This document shows, piece after piece, positions 1-10,543 of a stretch of 64,000 bases of DNA. The stretch lies in assembly GCA_022749655.1 (NCBI GenBank), contig CP094243.1, positions 2,480,001-2,544,000 on the forward strand, read 5' to 3'. Both the position numbers and the translations under genes were made by a program. Under the pieces are notes generated by a model that saw nothing but the letters and a program-made list of their open reading frames with translations, had not been told where the DNA came from and made no database searches. Position 1 is the stretch's first letter. Every line of letters begins with the position of its first letter. The stretch comes from Xanthomonas phaseoli pv. phaseoli. Its GTDB lineage: Bacteria > Pseudomonadota > Gammaproteobacteria > Xanthomonadales > Xanthomonadaceae.

Positions 1-454
1 GTCATTTGCCGAAACGCATCAAGAGGCCTAGCCACGGAACGAAGCCACGCCCCGACCGCAGAGCACCCCAGGCGCGCAGGGATCTGGAAGGAAGAAAGGC
101 CCCCTTGGATCCCACGGATCGGTAGCAGCAGCGCGGCCTAGTCATGCCCTGCGGGGGTGCAGCGAAAGCCATGCGTGAAGACCGCAGGCGTGGCGGGGCG
201 ACGATTGCGCGCGCCAGGGCCAGCGCTGTCCGTGGGCGTCGGGGTTTTCCTACTGCGTCGGTCGTTGAAGACGGGCAACATAGGAGGCCGCATCCGGTTC
301 CAACAGGGGCTACGACATGCCCAACATCCGCCGCCGGCCCCGCCTCCATCACGGGCGGTCAAGCGCAGAGGTGGGCATCTGATGGAGAGGCAGCGAAGCG
401 ACTCACTTGTGGGAACCTGTCCGACGCATGCTGGATTGTTGAGAGAAAGCACCT
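1..454. other. No supportable gene
   Basis: Short overlapping open frames occur on both strands. None has a recognisable family signature, and all look like by-products of high GC. The stretch directly precedes the immunity-like gene at 455 and may hold its promoter, but I see no clear -35/-10 pair. Confidence 0.4.
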
Positions 455-1106
455 ATGAACGAAGCAAAAGAAGCCCGCGCAACACATGACAACGCACCTC
501 AGAAAGGCGCGTTCTACATCCTCAGGTCCGATATCGGGGGCGGTCGCGGCCCTGGTTTGAAGCTAGAGAACCCAGATGCGGTGCCATTTTCCATTGCTGA
601 CAGCCTGCCGGGGAGGACGCGGGACTAGCCGCATTGAAGGAGACCCCGCGCCTGCGCTACGACAGCCGCATTGGTGATATGCCCGATGATCTTGAGAGTG
701 GTTTGACGGACTACTGGCTGGTCTCCGAGCCGCTGAAGCAGGTCCTTGAAGCTGCTGACCCAGAAGGCTTTGCCTTCGCGCTCTGTGACTTCCGACTGGA
801 AGACGGTACGCCCGCAGCACCGCACTATCTTTGCGAGGTGGTGCGGATTATCGACGCCATCGACGAGGAAGCATCTACCGTCAAGGTGCTGACCGGATAT
901 CCAAATGGCAAGTACTACAGCCTTGTGGGGGGGGCAAGTTGGCTTTCAACAAAGATGTGGTCGGGGCAGCGCATGTGTTCCGAACACCTTATACGGCAGA
1001 TGCCTTCTGCGATCGATTCTTGCGCGACACCCTGATTTCCCATGGATTCGGCGAATCACCCAAGAAGCGTGGGGTTCGGCTAATCGACGCTGCAAATTAC
1101 GGATAG
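455..1106 (+). CDS. DUF1629 (MXAN_0049-type) immunity protein, two frameshifts
   Basis: Likely immunity protein for the nuclease toxin encoded directly downstream. Three consecutive frames join into one protein of about 217 residues starting MNEAKEAR. The C-terminal part (frame ending at 1106) has the family hallmark: a conserved stretch before 'GAAHVFRTPY', then a segment containing 'FCDRFLRDTL'. The first break is at the G run near 610-613 (one G short restores LPGEDAGLAALKE) and the second in the G run near 927-935. Both fit homopolymer under-calls, not decay. DUF1629 proteins are known partners of AHH/HNH-type toxins, and the immunity-then-toxin order also matches X-T4SS cassettes. Family assignment is by eye; true inactivation cannot be excluded. 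Confidence 0.6.
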
Positions 1107-1140
1107 AGATTTCTCTGCATGGATTTTGGAGTAAAAGCAG

Positions 1141-4100
1141 ATGCCCTCCGGTAACGTCATCCTTCAAAGTCACCACGTCATTGAAAATAGTACTTTTCTC
1201 AGAAGTCGGCTTCTTAATAAATTGGTCGAGCATGGATTGATCGACAAAGATGTATCGACAAATCGCCTGTATCTTCCGGTAGACGGCAAGCTGGCTGACG
1301 AAGTCGAAACTTCGCCACACCGAGGACGCACCCGCAGGTCATATACGGATGCAATCGTTGATCATCTTGACAATCTCAGCAAATCCCAAAACGGCCGCGC
1401 TGCCATACGCAACGACGCTGCTGCATTGAAGCTCTTCGCCGCGCAAGTCCACGACCTGCAAGACACCCTCAAAGTCGCCCTGAGCAATGGGGACATGTTC
1501 GCAACGACCCCGGATCGCTTGACCAAGGCCGAGACCAACGCGCAGAACCGCAGGACGCTCTCCGAGTACGAGCAATACCGCACGACCCATGCCGACCAGC
1601 TCAAGACGCTGCGCTCAATGAGCAATGTCGAATCCGAATGGTTCGCCATCACCCGCACCGAGCAGCGGATCGCAACGGTGATCGACGCAGCTCGCACGAC
1701 CGGCCAAAATCTGGTCGCTGTCCCTGATGAACGCGATGCTGTCATCCGCGAGATCGCCGGCCGCGAGGAATTTCGCATGGCCATCGCGCATGCCGAAGAT
1801 GCCGGGCGCGTGACGTTATCCGAGTCCAACGCGACCTTGGTGCAGCAGGTACTGGATGACACGCCGACAACCATCGGCGGTACTGCACGCAGCATTCCCA
1901 AGGCGCGGGCGCCGCACCGGTGTACACACCGCTCTCGCAACGCGGCTTCACGACAGCCGAGCTACTCGCAGGCGACCTATCTGCAGGCCAGGCATTTCGT
2001 ACTGCCGGCCTGCTCGCCACCGCTGCCGACACGGTGAGGACCGGCCAACGCGCCACGCAGCTGCTCGGCCAGGACAACCCGCTGGCCGCCCAATCGGAGC
2101 TGGCGCATTTTGCCGGGCGTAACGTCGGTGGCTGGGCCGGCGGCAGTGCGGCGGCCTATGCACTGGGTAGCTCCGGTGCGGGACCGATGGTGCTGATCGC
2201 TGCCGATGCCTACGTGATGACCAAGGCCGGCGAAAAAGCGGCCGAGCTGCTCGACAATCGCGCCATCTACAACCAGACCGACCATGACGGGGTGCACTGG
2301 TCATTCAACGGAACGGCATGGTCGCGCGATGGCAAGGCCGACACCACCAACGACGGGACGTACAACCCAACCGCGACGCCCATCGTCGCCAGTTACGAGA
2401 AAGCCCGCGAACTCAATTACCAGGCCACCAATGCCGCTGCGGCATTGGCGCTGAGGGATGCGCCCGCTCCACAGGATCCGTATCGCCAGCCAGCCAGTGC
2501 CACTGACCGCCCCAGCCTGAGCACTGCCGACTGGCAGCGCGATGCGTCGGACGGCCAGTGGCATCGGCTGGTCAAGACCGAGATCACCGGCGCCAACGAT
2601 CGCGGCAGCTATGTGCAGGACACCGCCACGCCAGCACGCGCGGCGGAACTGGACGCACAAGCTCAGGAAGTCATCGCCCGCAACATCGCCAACAGCCCCG
2701 GCGCCATTGCCGCGCGCTACGAACTCGCTTACCACCGCAGCGGCTGGGCCGCCGATGGCCTGCAGATGTCGCCGGCCGTGCAGCAGGCGCTGCCGGATCC
2801 GGATGCGTTGACTGCCTCGAACGGCCAGCGCTACTACCGCGACATCGAAGGTCAGTGGACCGGCCACGGTGCCCCGCCAGACGCCAATCGCGTGCTGGAA
2901 CTGGAGACCACGCGCGCACTGCTGCAGCCGGCGCTGGCCGAGCAGGCCCAGATGATCGCCGCCATCCAGCAGGCGCCGCCGTCGCCTCAGGATCAGCAAC
3001 GCGAGGAAACGCTCTACCGCTATCGCATCCTTGGCACCGAATTGAAGCCGGAGTGGCGCGAGGCGATCGAACTGGCGACGCAGCGCACGCGCGCAGCAGA
3101 GGGACTGGTTGGCGATGGTGCGATGCAGTTGCAGCGCGGCCCAGGCGGCACGTTTGGCGCGGACAGTCCCATCGCCCATCTCCAGCGTGGTGCCGATGGC
3201 GTGGAGCGCATTGCCGCAGTCACCAGCACCGAGGACATCCGGCAGGCGCTGCAGGAGGTACAGGCGCGGCAGCAGCCCGCCTCACCGGCACCGCAACTGG
3301 CCTCCATGTCACGCGCATCCGATGGATCGGCAGAGAGCGACACGTCTAGCTCCAACGCATCCGCCAAACCGCAGCTGGTGATGGATATGCAGGTGCGTAT
3401 GCAGGCAGCCAGCGCCGCACAGGCACGTCAAGAACGCGATCAGCAGGAACGCCAAGCGCAAGACCAGCAGCAAGCGCAGGCGCGCGCACACGCGCTGCAG
3501 GAGCAGACAGCCCATGCGGATCGGGCGAACGCCGCTGCGGCGATGCAGGCGCATGCTGCGTTGGAGCTTGGTCGGCAGGCGTTGCAGCACGAGGAGCAGC
3601 AAGAGCGACAGGTGTTGGACGCCCAGCGCGAGCAATCGCAGCGCCAGGCACACGACACCCAGCAGCAAGAACAGGCGCAGCAGCAAGCCCAGCAGACGCA
3701 GCAGCGGGAGCAGGAAACACGTCAAGCCCAGGATGCCGAGCAGCACCAGGCAGAACGCAGTCAGGCACAGGAAACGAGGCATCAAGCGCAGCCGCCGCTC
3801 CACGCCCAAGAAGCGCTACAGCGTGAGCAGGAGCCGCTACCGGGAACCGCGTCACGCGAGCCGCCGCAGCTCCATGCACAAAGCACACAGCAACACGCCC
3901 CCGAACATCGGCCCAGCCAGGACAGTGTCGCCCAGCATGCCCCGGAGCCACACGCGGAACGTGCGCAATCCCCTGCGTTCGACAGAGCGGAGCAGCAAAC
4001 GCAGAACCAGCACGCGCAAGAGTCGCGCGCCGACGATACCCAGCACGTGACAGTGCAAAGCGCTGCGATCACGCCCGCCGCGCCGGAAGACCCACAGCAC

Positions 4101-5123
4101 GCTGCGGATCTGCAAGCAACGCGCCACCCGCCCACGTCGAAGGTGGAGCAGCAGCTCGACGCGTTGGGACACGCGCATACGGTGCAAGTGCCAAACCTGC
4201 CGCCCGAGCAATCGCTGGCTGCGCAGCGTGGCGGGCACCCAGCGGAAGCACTGCAGCACTCGACGCCGCCGGAGAGCGATACCGCTGCCGCATTGCCAGT
4301 GCCCCCTCACCTCACGCACGCGGCGGCGTCCTCGCTGGCGGCGCCGACCATAGACCGCTCCACCGGCACGCCCGAGGACGACGCCGATGCGCACCAGTCG
4401 CCCTCCGTGGCGCAATCGCAAGAGCAGGCGCCGTCTGCCGCAGCTGTGCCGGACCCTGACTCGTGGGCAGAAATTGCGCGATCCATGCGCGAGATGCGCA
4501 TCCGACTCGAGCAGGAGCTGGAAACGGAAGATCGCATTGCGCAAGCCCGGCAAGCACGCGTCGAGCGTGGCCAACAGCCGTATACGGATCTGGAACTGCG
4601 TGAAGGCTACGACCCGGACGGCCCTTCCGCGCTGCGAAAGCCACCCTCCAGGGTCGAAGACGCTGCACAGGGACGCCAGGCCGGCGCGCACTCTGCTGGC
4701 GAGCAAGATGACGATCGTCCGCAACCTATCCGCAAGACCATTACCGGCGATCCAGATGTGGATGATCTGCTCTACGCGATCGACAGCAAGAATGATCTGG
4801 CCATCGAGCAGGCATTGAAGCGGGTCGCCAACAGTGCGCACAGCGCTGCCCTCGCGGAGCAAGGCCATGCGCATCTGGACGCCCAGGCGTTGCAGCAGGC
4901 AGAGGAACAAGCGGCCGCGCAACAGGCCTTGGGACTGGCCGTCCCGGCCGAGGCACAAACCAGTCGAGGCCCTGTGATGGTGATGACGCTGCCCCAGTTC
5001 GCGCACGGGCCTGCAGGCGGCCCGCCAGGTGGAGCTCCTGGTGGAGATGGGGGCGGTGGCGGTGGAGGCGGTGGAGGCGGCGGTGGGGGCGGTGGAGGCG
5101 GTGGAGGCGGCGGCGGTGGTTAA
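1141..5123 (+). CDS. Polymorphic toxin with N-terminal AHH nuclease domain and poly-Gly tail
   Basis: Predicted DNA-degrading antibacterial toxin of about 1,330 residues. Residues 1-75 carry AHH nuclease features: His-His at 11-12, Asn41-Arg-Leu-Tyr-Leu-Pro46, His60-Arg-Gly and Tyr68. A middle region holds aromatic repeats of the type W-x3-G-x2-W (near 2290-2330, 2530-2575 and 2820-2865). Then come a long Gln/Ala/Glu-rich segment (about 3380-3800), a charged helical region, and a C-terminal run of more than 25 glycines (about 5040-5120). A frameshift near 1899-1910 separates the AHH part from the rest; in the second frame the protein resumes at APVYTPLSQ. GGAG lies 10 bases before the ATG. 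The XVIPCD motif (GLxRIDHV) of X-T4SS effectors is absent, so the export route is unknown. The nuclease role is inferred from motifs. Confidence 0.65.
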
Positions 5124-5162
5124 CGCAGCCCGTGCGGCAAGTTGAATTCTCAAGAGGCGACC

Positions 5163-5798
5163 ATGGATATGCAGAACACCTCACCGATGCGACACAGCGA
5201 CGATGCGCAAGACGCAATGCGGGACTCGATCCAGGCGATGGCGGCACTGATCGGTCAGCTGCAGCGGCGAGAGCAGGCCCTGGAAGATCTGGTGCGCCAG
5301 CAACTGCAGCTGCTGCAGCAAGCGGCCAACCGCGCCGACCAACGCGTCAATCAGGTCGTGCAGGATGCACTGCCCCGGCTGACGCAATTGAGCAACCAGG
5401 CGTTGACGCAATCGCTGGAACCGGCAGTCACACGGTTCAACAAGAAGATGGTCGATGCAGACCAGAAGCTTGAGCATGCAACCCATCGTTATGCGCAAGC
5501 ACAGCAATCCCTAGAAGCGATGGTCACGCGTCGCATGTGGATCGGCCTGAGCGTGATCGTCATCGGGGCGCTTCTGTGCGTGGGTGTCGCCGCCTACGCG
5601 ATCAAGGCCGCACAGTCCGGGTTAGCCGAAGCCGCACAGCGTCGTGCCGAGATAGCGTATCTGGATCGCGTCGCCCGCGCCGACCTGGTGCAGTGCGGCG
5701 CAGACAGGCTCTGCGCCGTTTTCGAGAAGAAGGCGAAGCGTTACGGCGATCAGGGGCAATATCGCGTGATCGCATTGCGTCCATCTTCTACGCGGTAA
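5163..5798 (+). CDS. Coiled-coil protein with one membrane segment, partner of upstream toxin
   Basis: A protein of about 211 residues that I cannot assign to a named family. The first ~125 residues are Gln/Ala/Leu-rich and predicted coiled coil. Next comes one hydrophobic segment (Trp-Ile-Gly-Leu to Ala-Ala-Tyr-Ala, near residues 128-150), then a short domain with two cysteines (Cys-Gly-Ala-Asp and Cys-Ala-Val-Phe). The start is the ATG at 5163, preceded by AGAGG. The gene sits 39 bases after the toxin stop and ends at a hairpin, so the two are probably co-transcribed. It may be a membrane adaptor, chaperone or second immunity protein. These roles are inferred from context only. Confidence 0.6.
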   Translation: MDMQNTSPMRHSDDAQDAMRDSIQAMAALIGQLQRREQALEDLVRQQLQLLQQAANRADQRVNQVVQDALPRLTQLSNQALTQSLEPAVTRFNKKMVDADQKLEHATHRYAQAQQSLEAMVTRRMWIGLSVIVIGALLCVGVAAYAIKAAQSGLAEAAQRRAEIAYLDRVARADLVQCGADRLCAVFEKKAKRYGDQGQYRVIALRPSSTR

Positions 5799-5803
5799 AG
5801 ACA

Positions 5804-5827
5804 GAGCCGCCACCAGCAGGGCGGCTC
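5804..5827. terminator. Bidirectional hairpin between convergent genes
   Basis: GAGCCGCC pairs perfectly with GGCGGCTC across an 8-base loop. It lies between the stop of the rightward gene (5798) and the stop of the leftward methyltransferase (5839). No long T run follows, so it is a moderate candidate terminator. It is also a plausible left limit of the prophage. Confidence 0.55.
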
Positions 5828-5838
5828 ATGCCGGGGCG

Positions 5839-6548
5839 TTACAACACCGTCAGTCGATCCCGTGTCACGGCAGCGTACTGGTCGGTCATTTCGATGCCGA
5901 CCGCCTCGAAGCCCTCCAGTTGCGCAGCGACCAGCGTAGTACCAGATCCTGCGAACGGGTCGAGCACGCGCCCGCCAGCCTCACAGATACGCACCAGCTG
6001 CCGCATCAATTCGGTGGGCTTGCCGGTCAGGTGATGCTTGTCCGCCCTGCGCACCGACTCACGGATCACGCCCGGCAGCACAGGCGCCCGGCGATCCAGC
6101 GGCATGTTGCCCTTGCTGCCCCAGACGATGTATTCGGCCTGGTTGCGGAAGCGGCCCAGCTGCGGCCGCACGCCTTCGGTCTTGTCCCAGACAGTGATGC
6201 CGCGCCAGGTGAAGCCGGCGATCTGCAGCGCGTCGGTGGTCAGCGGCAGCTGACGCCAGTCGGTGAACAGCAGCACCGGGGCGCCGTCCTTGAGCACGCG
6301 CGCGCACTCGGACAACCACAGGTGCATCCACTTCAGGTGCGAGCGTTGGTCGCGCTCGTCACCAACGAAGTCGGCATGTAGTTGCGCGCCACCGCTTGGA
6401 CGTATTTTGCCGAGGGAGGCTTAGCCCGCGCGGCAGCGTGCAGCCCGCCACTGGCATACGGCGGATCAGTGATCAACGCGTCGAACGAATTGGCTTCGAG
6501 CGTGGGCAGGATGGTCAGGGCGTCGCCCTGCAGGAGCTGATTTTTCAT
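5839..6548 (-). CDS. Phage DNA methyltransferase (beta class, N6-adenine or N4-cytosine), frameshift
   Basis: S-adenosylmethionine-dependent DNA methylase of about 237 residues. Motif IV 'ITDPPYASGG' lies near residue 28 and motif I 'DPFAGSGTTLVAAQ' near the C terminus, so motif IV precedes motif I as in the beta class. The frame breaks near 6365; adding one C in CCGAC restores MPDFVGDERDQRS and joins both halves. The ATG at 6548 lies inside the 3' part of the Com-like gene, suggesting translational coupling. Phage methylases of this kind usually protect phage DNA from host restriction. The target sequence cannot be read from the gene. Confidence 0.8.
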
Positions 6549-6711
6549 GATGAGAGCCTTCTTGGATTCGCTCGCGGCGATCGGAGGTGAGGCTCTCGGC
6601 CTTCAGGTGATTGAGCGTGCCGCAACGCGGGCACTTGATCTGGATTTCATCGAAGGCGCCGGCCTTGCATAACAAGCGGGCGCATTCGCCACAACGGAGG
6701 TTCTTGAGCAT
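6466..6711 (-). CDS. Com-like zinc-finger translational regulator
   Basis: Small protein of about 81 residues beginning MLKNLRCGEC. It has a four-cysteine zinc site, Cys-x2-Cys near residues 7-10 and Cys-Pro-Arg-Cys about 25 residues later. This matches the Com family of Mu-like phages, which activates translation of the adjacent DNA-modification gene by binding its mRNA. The methyltransferase start at 6548 lies within this frame, which favours such coupling. The C-terminal part beyond the methylase start may be non-functional read-through. The family assignment is good; the regulatory role is inferred. Confidence 0.7.
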   Translation of the reverse strand: MLKNLRCGECARLLCKAGAFDEIQIKCPRCGTLNHLKAESLTSDRRERIQEGSHHEKSAPAGRRPDHPAHARSQFVRRVDH

Positions 6712-6736
6712 TGCGTGGTCTTGCGGTGGGAAAGGA

Positions 6737-7749
6737 TTACGCGGCCGCTGGCGGCGCGTAGGGGTGAAGGCGATGACCTCATCGCCCACCCAGTCGTTGA
6801 TCTTCAACATGCGCGCCTGCAGCGGCTCCAGCTCGTTGGCGGCCCACACGGCAGCGGCCTCACGGATCGAGCCAAAACCGCCGGCGTTCTGCGGCACGAT
6901 TCCCATGAGCTGCGGTGGGATCCGCAGCGCAGCCAGCATGTCGTCGCGGGTGATGCCCTTGATGCCGCTGAACTCGTCCTTGGCCGCCACCTCGCTGACC
7001 GGGATCAGCTTCAGCCCGTCCTTGTTGCCGCCCGGCGAGTACAGGAACAGGTTGCGGAAGTTGCCCGGCCCCTTGGCACCCTTCATGGCGTTGCGCAGCG
7101 CATCGACGTCTTCCTGGCTCTGCTGCGGGTCGGTCAGGTACAGGATGAAACCGGCGTGCGAGCCATTGTTGTAGTACTTGCGGCGGAACAGCGTGGCCGA
7201 CTCGTTGAGCAGCGCCGATTGCATCGCCGACATCCACTCAGGCAGACCGTAGAGTTCTTGATCGACATCGGCTTCGCGCAGCTGGAACACGCTACCCGGC
7301 TCGAACACATGTTCGTCGTGCCAGGTGCGCACTTGGAAGTACTCGCCCTCGGTGATGCCGCGCCGCATGTACTTGGACAGCGGTGCAGTCAGCGACAGCG
7401 CACCGCCCATGCGGTTGCGGCGGCGCTCGAGGTAGCCGTTGCCCAAAGTGATCCAGTCCAGCGACAGCTGCTCGAAGGCCTCACGCGTCAGCAGCCGATG
7501 CGGCTTGAAGGTGCGCGCCAGCATGTTGCGCTTGAAGATCAGCCCTGACTGCAGGAACGGATTGCTGCGGGTTGTCTTGGACAGGCCGTCCAGCGCCACA
7601 GGCGGTTCGTACCAGCGCCCGTTCTGCCAGCACTCCAGATAGTCCAGCACGCCGCGCCCATCGAGCACCGGCGTCGGGTCGCCAAAGGTGAAGGCCTCGG
7701 CACGCGTGGACGCTGCAGGCGCGGTGGCGGGCAGCTGATCGGTCAACAT
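6737..7749 (-). CDS. Q: Phage portal protein (P2 GpQ family)
   Basis: Forms the dodecameric portal at the capsid vertex through which DNA enters. The protein of about 337 residues starts MLTDQLPATAP and includes the family's 'LDWITLGNGYLERRRNR' and 'KGITRDDMLAALRIPPQLMG' regions. The ATG overlaps the terminase stop (TGATG at 7747-7751), a P2-like coupling. Near 6756 one missing C in ACCCCT shifts the frame; restoring it gives FTPYAPPAAA and a stop at 6737. Without the correction the frame runs on into the Com-like gene. Confidence 0.88.
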
Positions 7750-9513
7750 CAAGAGATCTCCATGAAGCCGGAATTGCGCGCGGTGCGCCCTTCCAGCGGT
7801 TCGTTCTGCAGCGCGTGGAACAGTGCCCACGCAAGGTCCGCGTGGCCGGTCTCTTCGGAGCGGCCAGCGGTGAAGGTGGATTGCCGGCCGCTGGCCGTCA
7901 TCGTCTTGCGGATGGCCATCAACGACTGCGCCACGTCGGTCCAGCCGGCGTCGAACTCCAGCCGGCCGTTGTGGATTACGTCGAACGCCTTGAGCACCAG
8001 GCGGGTCTTGACCTCGGGCGAGTAGCTGAAGGTGACCAGATTCGGGAAGAACTGCTTCACCAGCTGCGCCACGCCGCTGCCCATGCCCGTGGTGTCGATG
8101 CCGATGTAGGTCACCCAGTACCGGCGCGTGATGCGCTCGATCTCGGCCGCCTGCTTGGCAAAGTCCATGCCCCGGAACTGGATGCGCTCGAGCAGCCGGA
8201 ACTTGCCGCCGGGCTGCTGCGGTGGCGCCAGCACGACCAGGCCGGCGGTGTCGCCGGTCTCGGCCGGGTCGTAGCCGATCCACACCGCGCGATCGCCGTA
8301 GGGGCGCGCCGCAAACGGTTTGTAGTCCTGGCCCCACTCGACCCAGCTGTCGACCATGCACGGTTGCAGCATCGCCAGCGGGAAAGATGCTAGCGCCGTC
8401 GTCAACGAAGTCGCACATCAACAGGTTGGCGAACGCGTCCGGGCTGTATTCCTCGCGCAGCTCGTCGATGTCGAACAGGTCGCAGCCACGGCGATGGGCG
8501 TCGAGGATGTTGACGATCTGCCGCCATGCACGGTCCTGGCAGCGGCGCCCGCCGGCCAGCGCGTCATGCGAAACATCGATCTGGATCCGCTGCGCGGCCG
8601 GCTTGCCCTTGTTGCGGCGCTCGCCGGTCCAGAACGTGTAGGCCTCGTGCGCCATGCTCGATGGCGTGCTGAAGTAGGTCTTGCGCCACTTCTTGTGCAT
8701 CGCCATGCCGCTGGCGACCTTGTTTAACTCGTTGAACCCGTAGGTCCAGAAGAATTCGTCGAAGTAGAAATTGCCGTGGTAGCCCTGTGCGGTGCGCGCA
8801 TTGGTGCCCAGGAAGAACAGCTCGGCGCCGTTGGGAAACACGATGGTGTCGCCGCCGGACAGCGTCTCATCGATCGTCTCGCGCACGAACTGCTGCATGT
8901 AGCCACGGAACAGGTGCGCCTGCGCCTTGGAGGCACTGAGGAAGATCTGATTACGCCCGGTGGTGAGCGCGTCAATCAGCGCCTCGCGGGCAAAGTAGTA
9001 CGTCGCGCCGATCTGGCGCGACTTCAGGATGATGCGGGTGCGCTCGTTGCCTGCCCGGTACCAGTCGCGCTGATAGTCGAAGCAGCCGTCGACGAACGCG
9101 GTGGTCAGCTGCTCGATCTGTTCCTCAGTGAAGTCGTTGCGCTTGGGTTTCTTCTTCGGTGCGGCATTGCGATTGGCGACAGCCGGATTCAAGTCGGCTT
9201 CATTGCCGCCGCCCTGGTAGCGCTGGATGCGCGCCTGGCGCTCCAGCTGCCGATGCAGTAGATCGATTTCCTTGAAGTCGCCGCCTGACTTTTCCGGCTT
9301 CATGATCAACACAACCAGCCGCGCTTCGAGCGCGCCACCGATGCGCTCAACGTTATCTGCGCGATCCCACTCGTCACGCGACTTCCAGCTGTGTACAGTC
9401 TTCTCGTTCTCGCCGATGGCCTGCGCAATTTCCGTCACGCGCCATCCCATCCAGTACAGGAACTTGGCCTGTCTGCGGGTGTCCATCGGGAGCTGGGTGG
9501 CAACGCTTTGCAT
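7749..9513 (-). CDS. P: Terminase large ATPase subunit (P2 GpP family), frameshift
   Basis: Motor that packages phage DNA. The protein is about 588 residues. A helix-turn-helix lies at residues 20-48 (MGWRVTEIAQAIG region), an ATPase Walker A-like 'KSRQIGAT' at 164-171, and a Walker B-like 'NFYFDEFFW' near 248-256. The C-terminal nuclease half includes 'WIGYDPAETGDTAGLV'. An extra C near 8390 (CCC instead of CC after ATCTTT) breaks the frame; correcting it joins ASIFP to LAMLQPCMV. The gene is divergent from O, as in P2. An internal Met at residue 10 is an alternative start. Confidence 0.88.
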
Positions 9514-9654
9514 GCCACCAGAGTGAAGCGCTCCTTCTAATCTCGACAGCGCATAGACACGTAATCGCAGCGTTTACACGGCGCTTGCGTTGCTGCGCCA
9601 TGCGCTGCGTTTGACCATGGGTTATCGCAAACGCATCCAGCGCAGAGGACACCC
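9514..9654. promoter_or_regulatory. Divergent late-promoter region between P and O
   Basis: In P2 this interval contains back-to-back late promoters activated by Ogr. Here 141 bases separate the two starts. I looked for the Ogr site TGT-N12-ACA and did not find a convincing match, so the promoter assignment rests on position. AGAGGA just upstream of the O start (about 9645) is its ribosome-binding site. Confidence 0.4.
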
Positions 9655-10497
9655 ATGTCGGGCAAGACCAAGAAGTTCCGTTCCAACTGGTTCCGCGTGG
9701 CCGTCGAAGGCGCCACCACCGATGGCCGCACGATTCAGCGCAGCTGGATTGACGACATGGCCGCCACCTACAACCGCGAAACCTACAACGCCCGCATCTG
9801 GATCGAGCACATGCGCAGCCTGCTACCGGACTCGCCGTTCCGTGCGTATGGCGATGTCACCGCAGTGAAAGCCGAAGAGGTGGAGATCGACGGCAGCAAG
9901 CGTCTGGCGCTGTTTGCACAGATCGAGCCGACCGCCGACCTGATCACCATCAACAAGTCCAAGCAGAAGCTCTACACCAGCATCGAGGTGCAGGAGAAGT
10001 TCGCCAACACCGGCAAGGCGTATCTGGTTGGCCTGGCCGTCACCGATTCGCCGGCCAGCCTGGGCACCTCCATGCTCAGCTTCGCCAGCCTGAATCCGGA
10101 CGCCAATCCGCTGGCCGATCGCAAGCAGTCACCGGGCAACCTGTTCACCGTTGCCGAAGAAACCGCGCTGGAATTTAGCGAAGTCAGCGAAGGACCGGTC
10201 GCCAACCTGCTCAGCCGGATCCGCACCGCGCTCAAGAGCGAGGACGCCACCAGCATCACCGCCGAGCAGTTCGCAGACCTCGGCCAGGGCGTCGAAGAAA
10301 TCGCCGAGCACGTGCGCGGCCAGGACGAGCGCTTCACCCGCCTGCAGGCCGAGCACGCCGAACAGAAGACCAAGCATGAGCAGCTGGCAAACGACGCGGC
10401 GCAGCTGCGCGAGTCGCTGTCGCAGCAGGCCGACCCCGCACAGCCCGCACGCCCGGTGGTCACCGGCAGCGGCGCGGCCGTGCTGACCGACTGCTGA
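9655..10497 (+). CDS. O: Capsid scaffolding protein and protease (P2 GpO family)
   Basis: Directs capsid assembly and then cleaves the capsid proteins and itself. 280 residues starting MSGKTKKFRSNWFRVA, the family's characteristic opening. The N-terminal half is the serine-protease-like domain, with 'YTSIEVQEKF' and 'GLAVTDSPASLGT'. The C-terminal third (residues 200-265) is a Gln/Glu/Ala-rich coiled coil typical of the scaffold part. It is the first gene of the rightward capsid operon, followed by N after 46 bases. Length is normal for the family. Confidence 0.9.
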   Translation: MSGKTKKFRSNWFRVAVEGATTDGRTIQRSWIDDMAATYNRETYNARIWIEHMRSLLPDSPFRAYGDVTAVKAEEVEIDGSKRLALFAQIEPTADLITINKSKQKLYTSIEVQEKFANTGKAYLVGLAVTDSPASLGTSMLSFASLNPDANPLADRKQSPGNLFTVAEETALEFSEVSEGPVANLLSRIRTALKSEDATSITAEQFADLGQGVEEIAEHVRGQDERFTRLQAEHAEQKTKHEQLANDAAQLRESLSQQADPAQPARPVVTGSGAAVLTDC

Positions 10498-10543
10498 TCC
10501 CACATCCCACACACGCCGCAGCGCCACATCCTTCGGAGCCACC

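Noticed and set aside
1141..5123. Toxin as a standard XVIPCD effector
   Set aside because: I looked for GLxRIDHV and the usual Gln-rich C-terminal tail after it; neither is present at the C terminus, which is poly-glycine.
3852..5153. 433-codon minus-strand frame in the toxin gene
   Set aside because: It is antisense to the Gln-rich and Gly-rich part of the toxin; repetitive codons create the open frame.
5700..6000. attL of the prophage near the left hairpin
   Set aside because: No match to the tRNA-Asn 3' end or to the 12-base tandem repeat was found here.
9514..9654. Ogr-type late promoter sites (TGT-N12-ACA)
   Set aside because: No convincing dyad with the required spacing was visible by eye.
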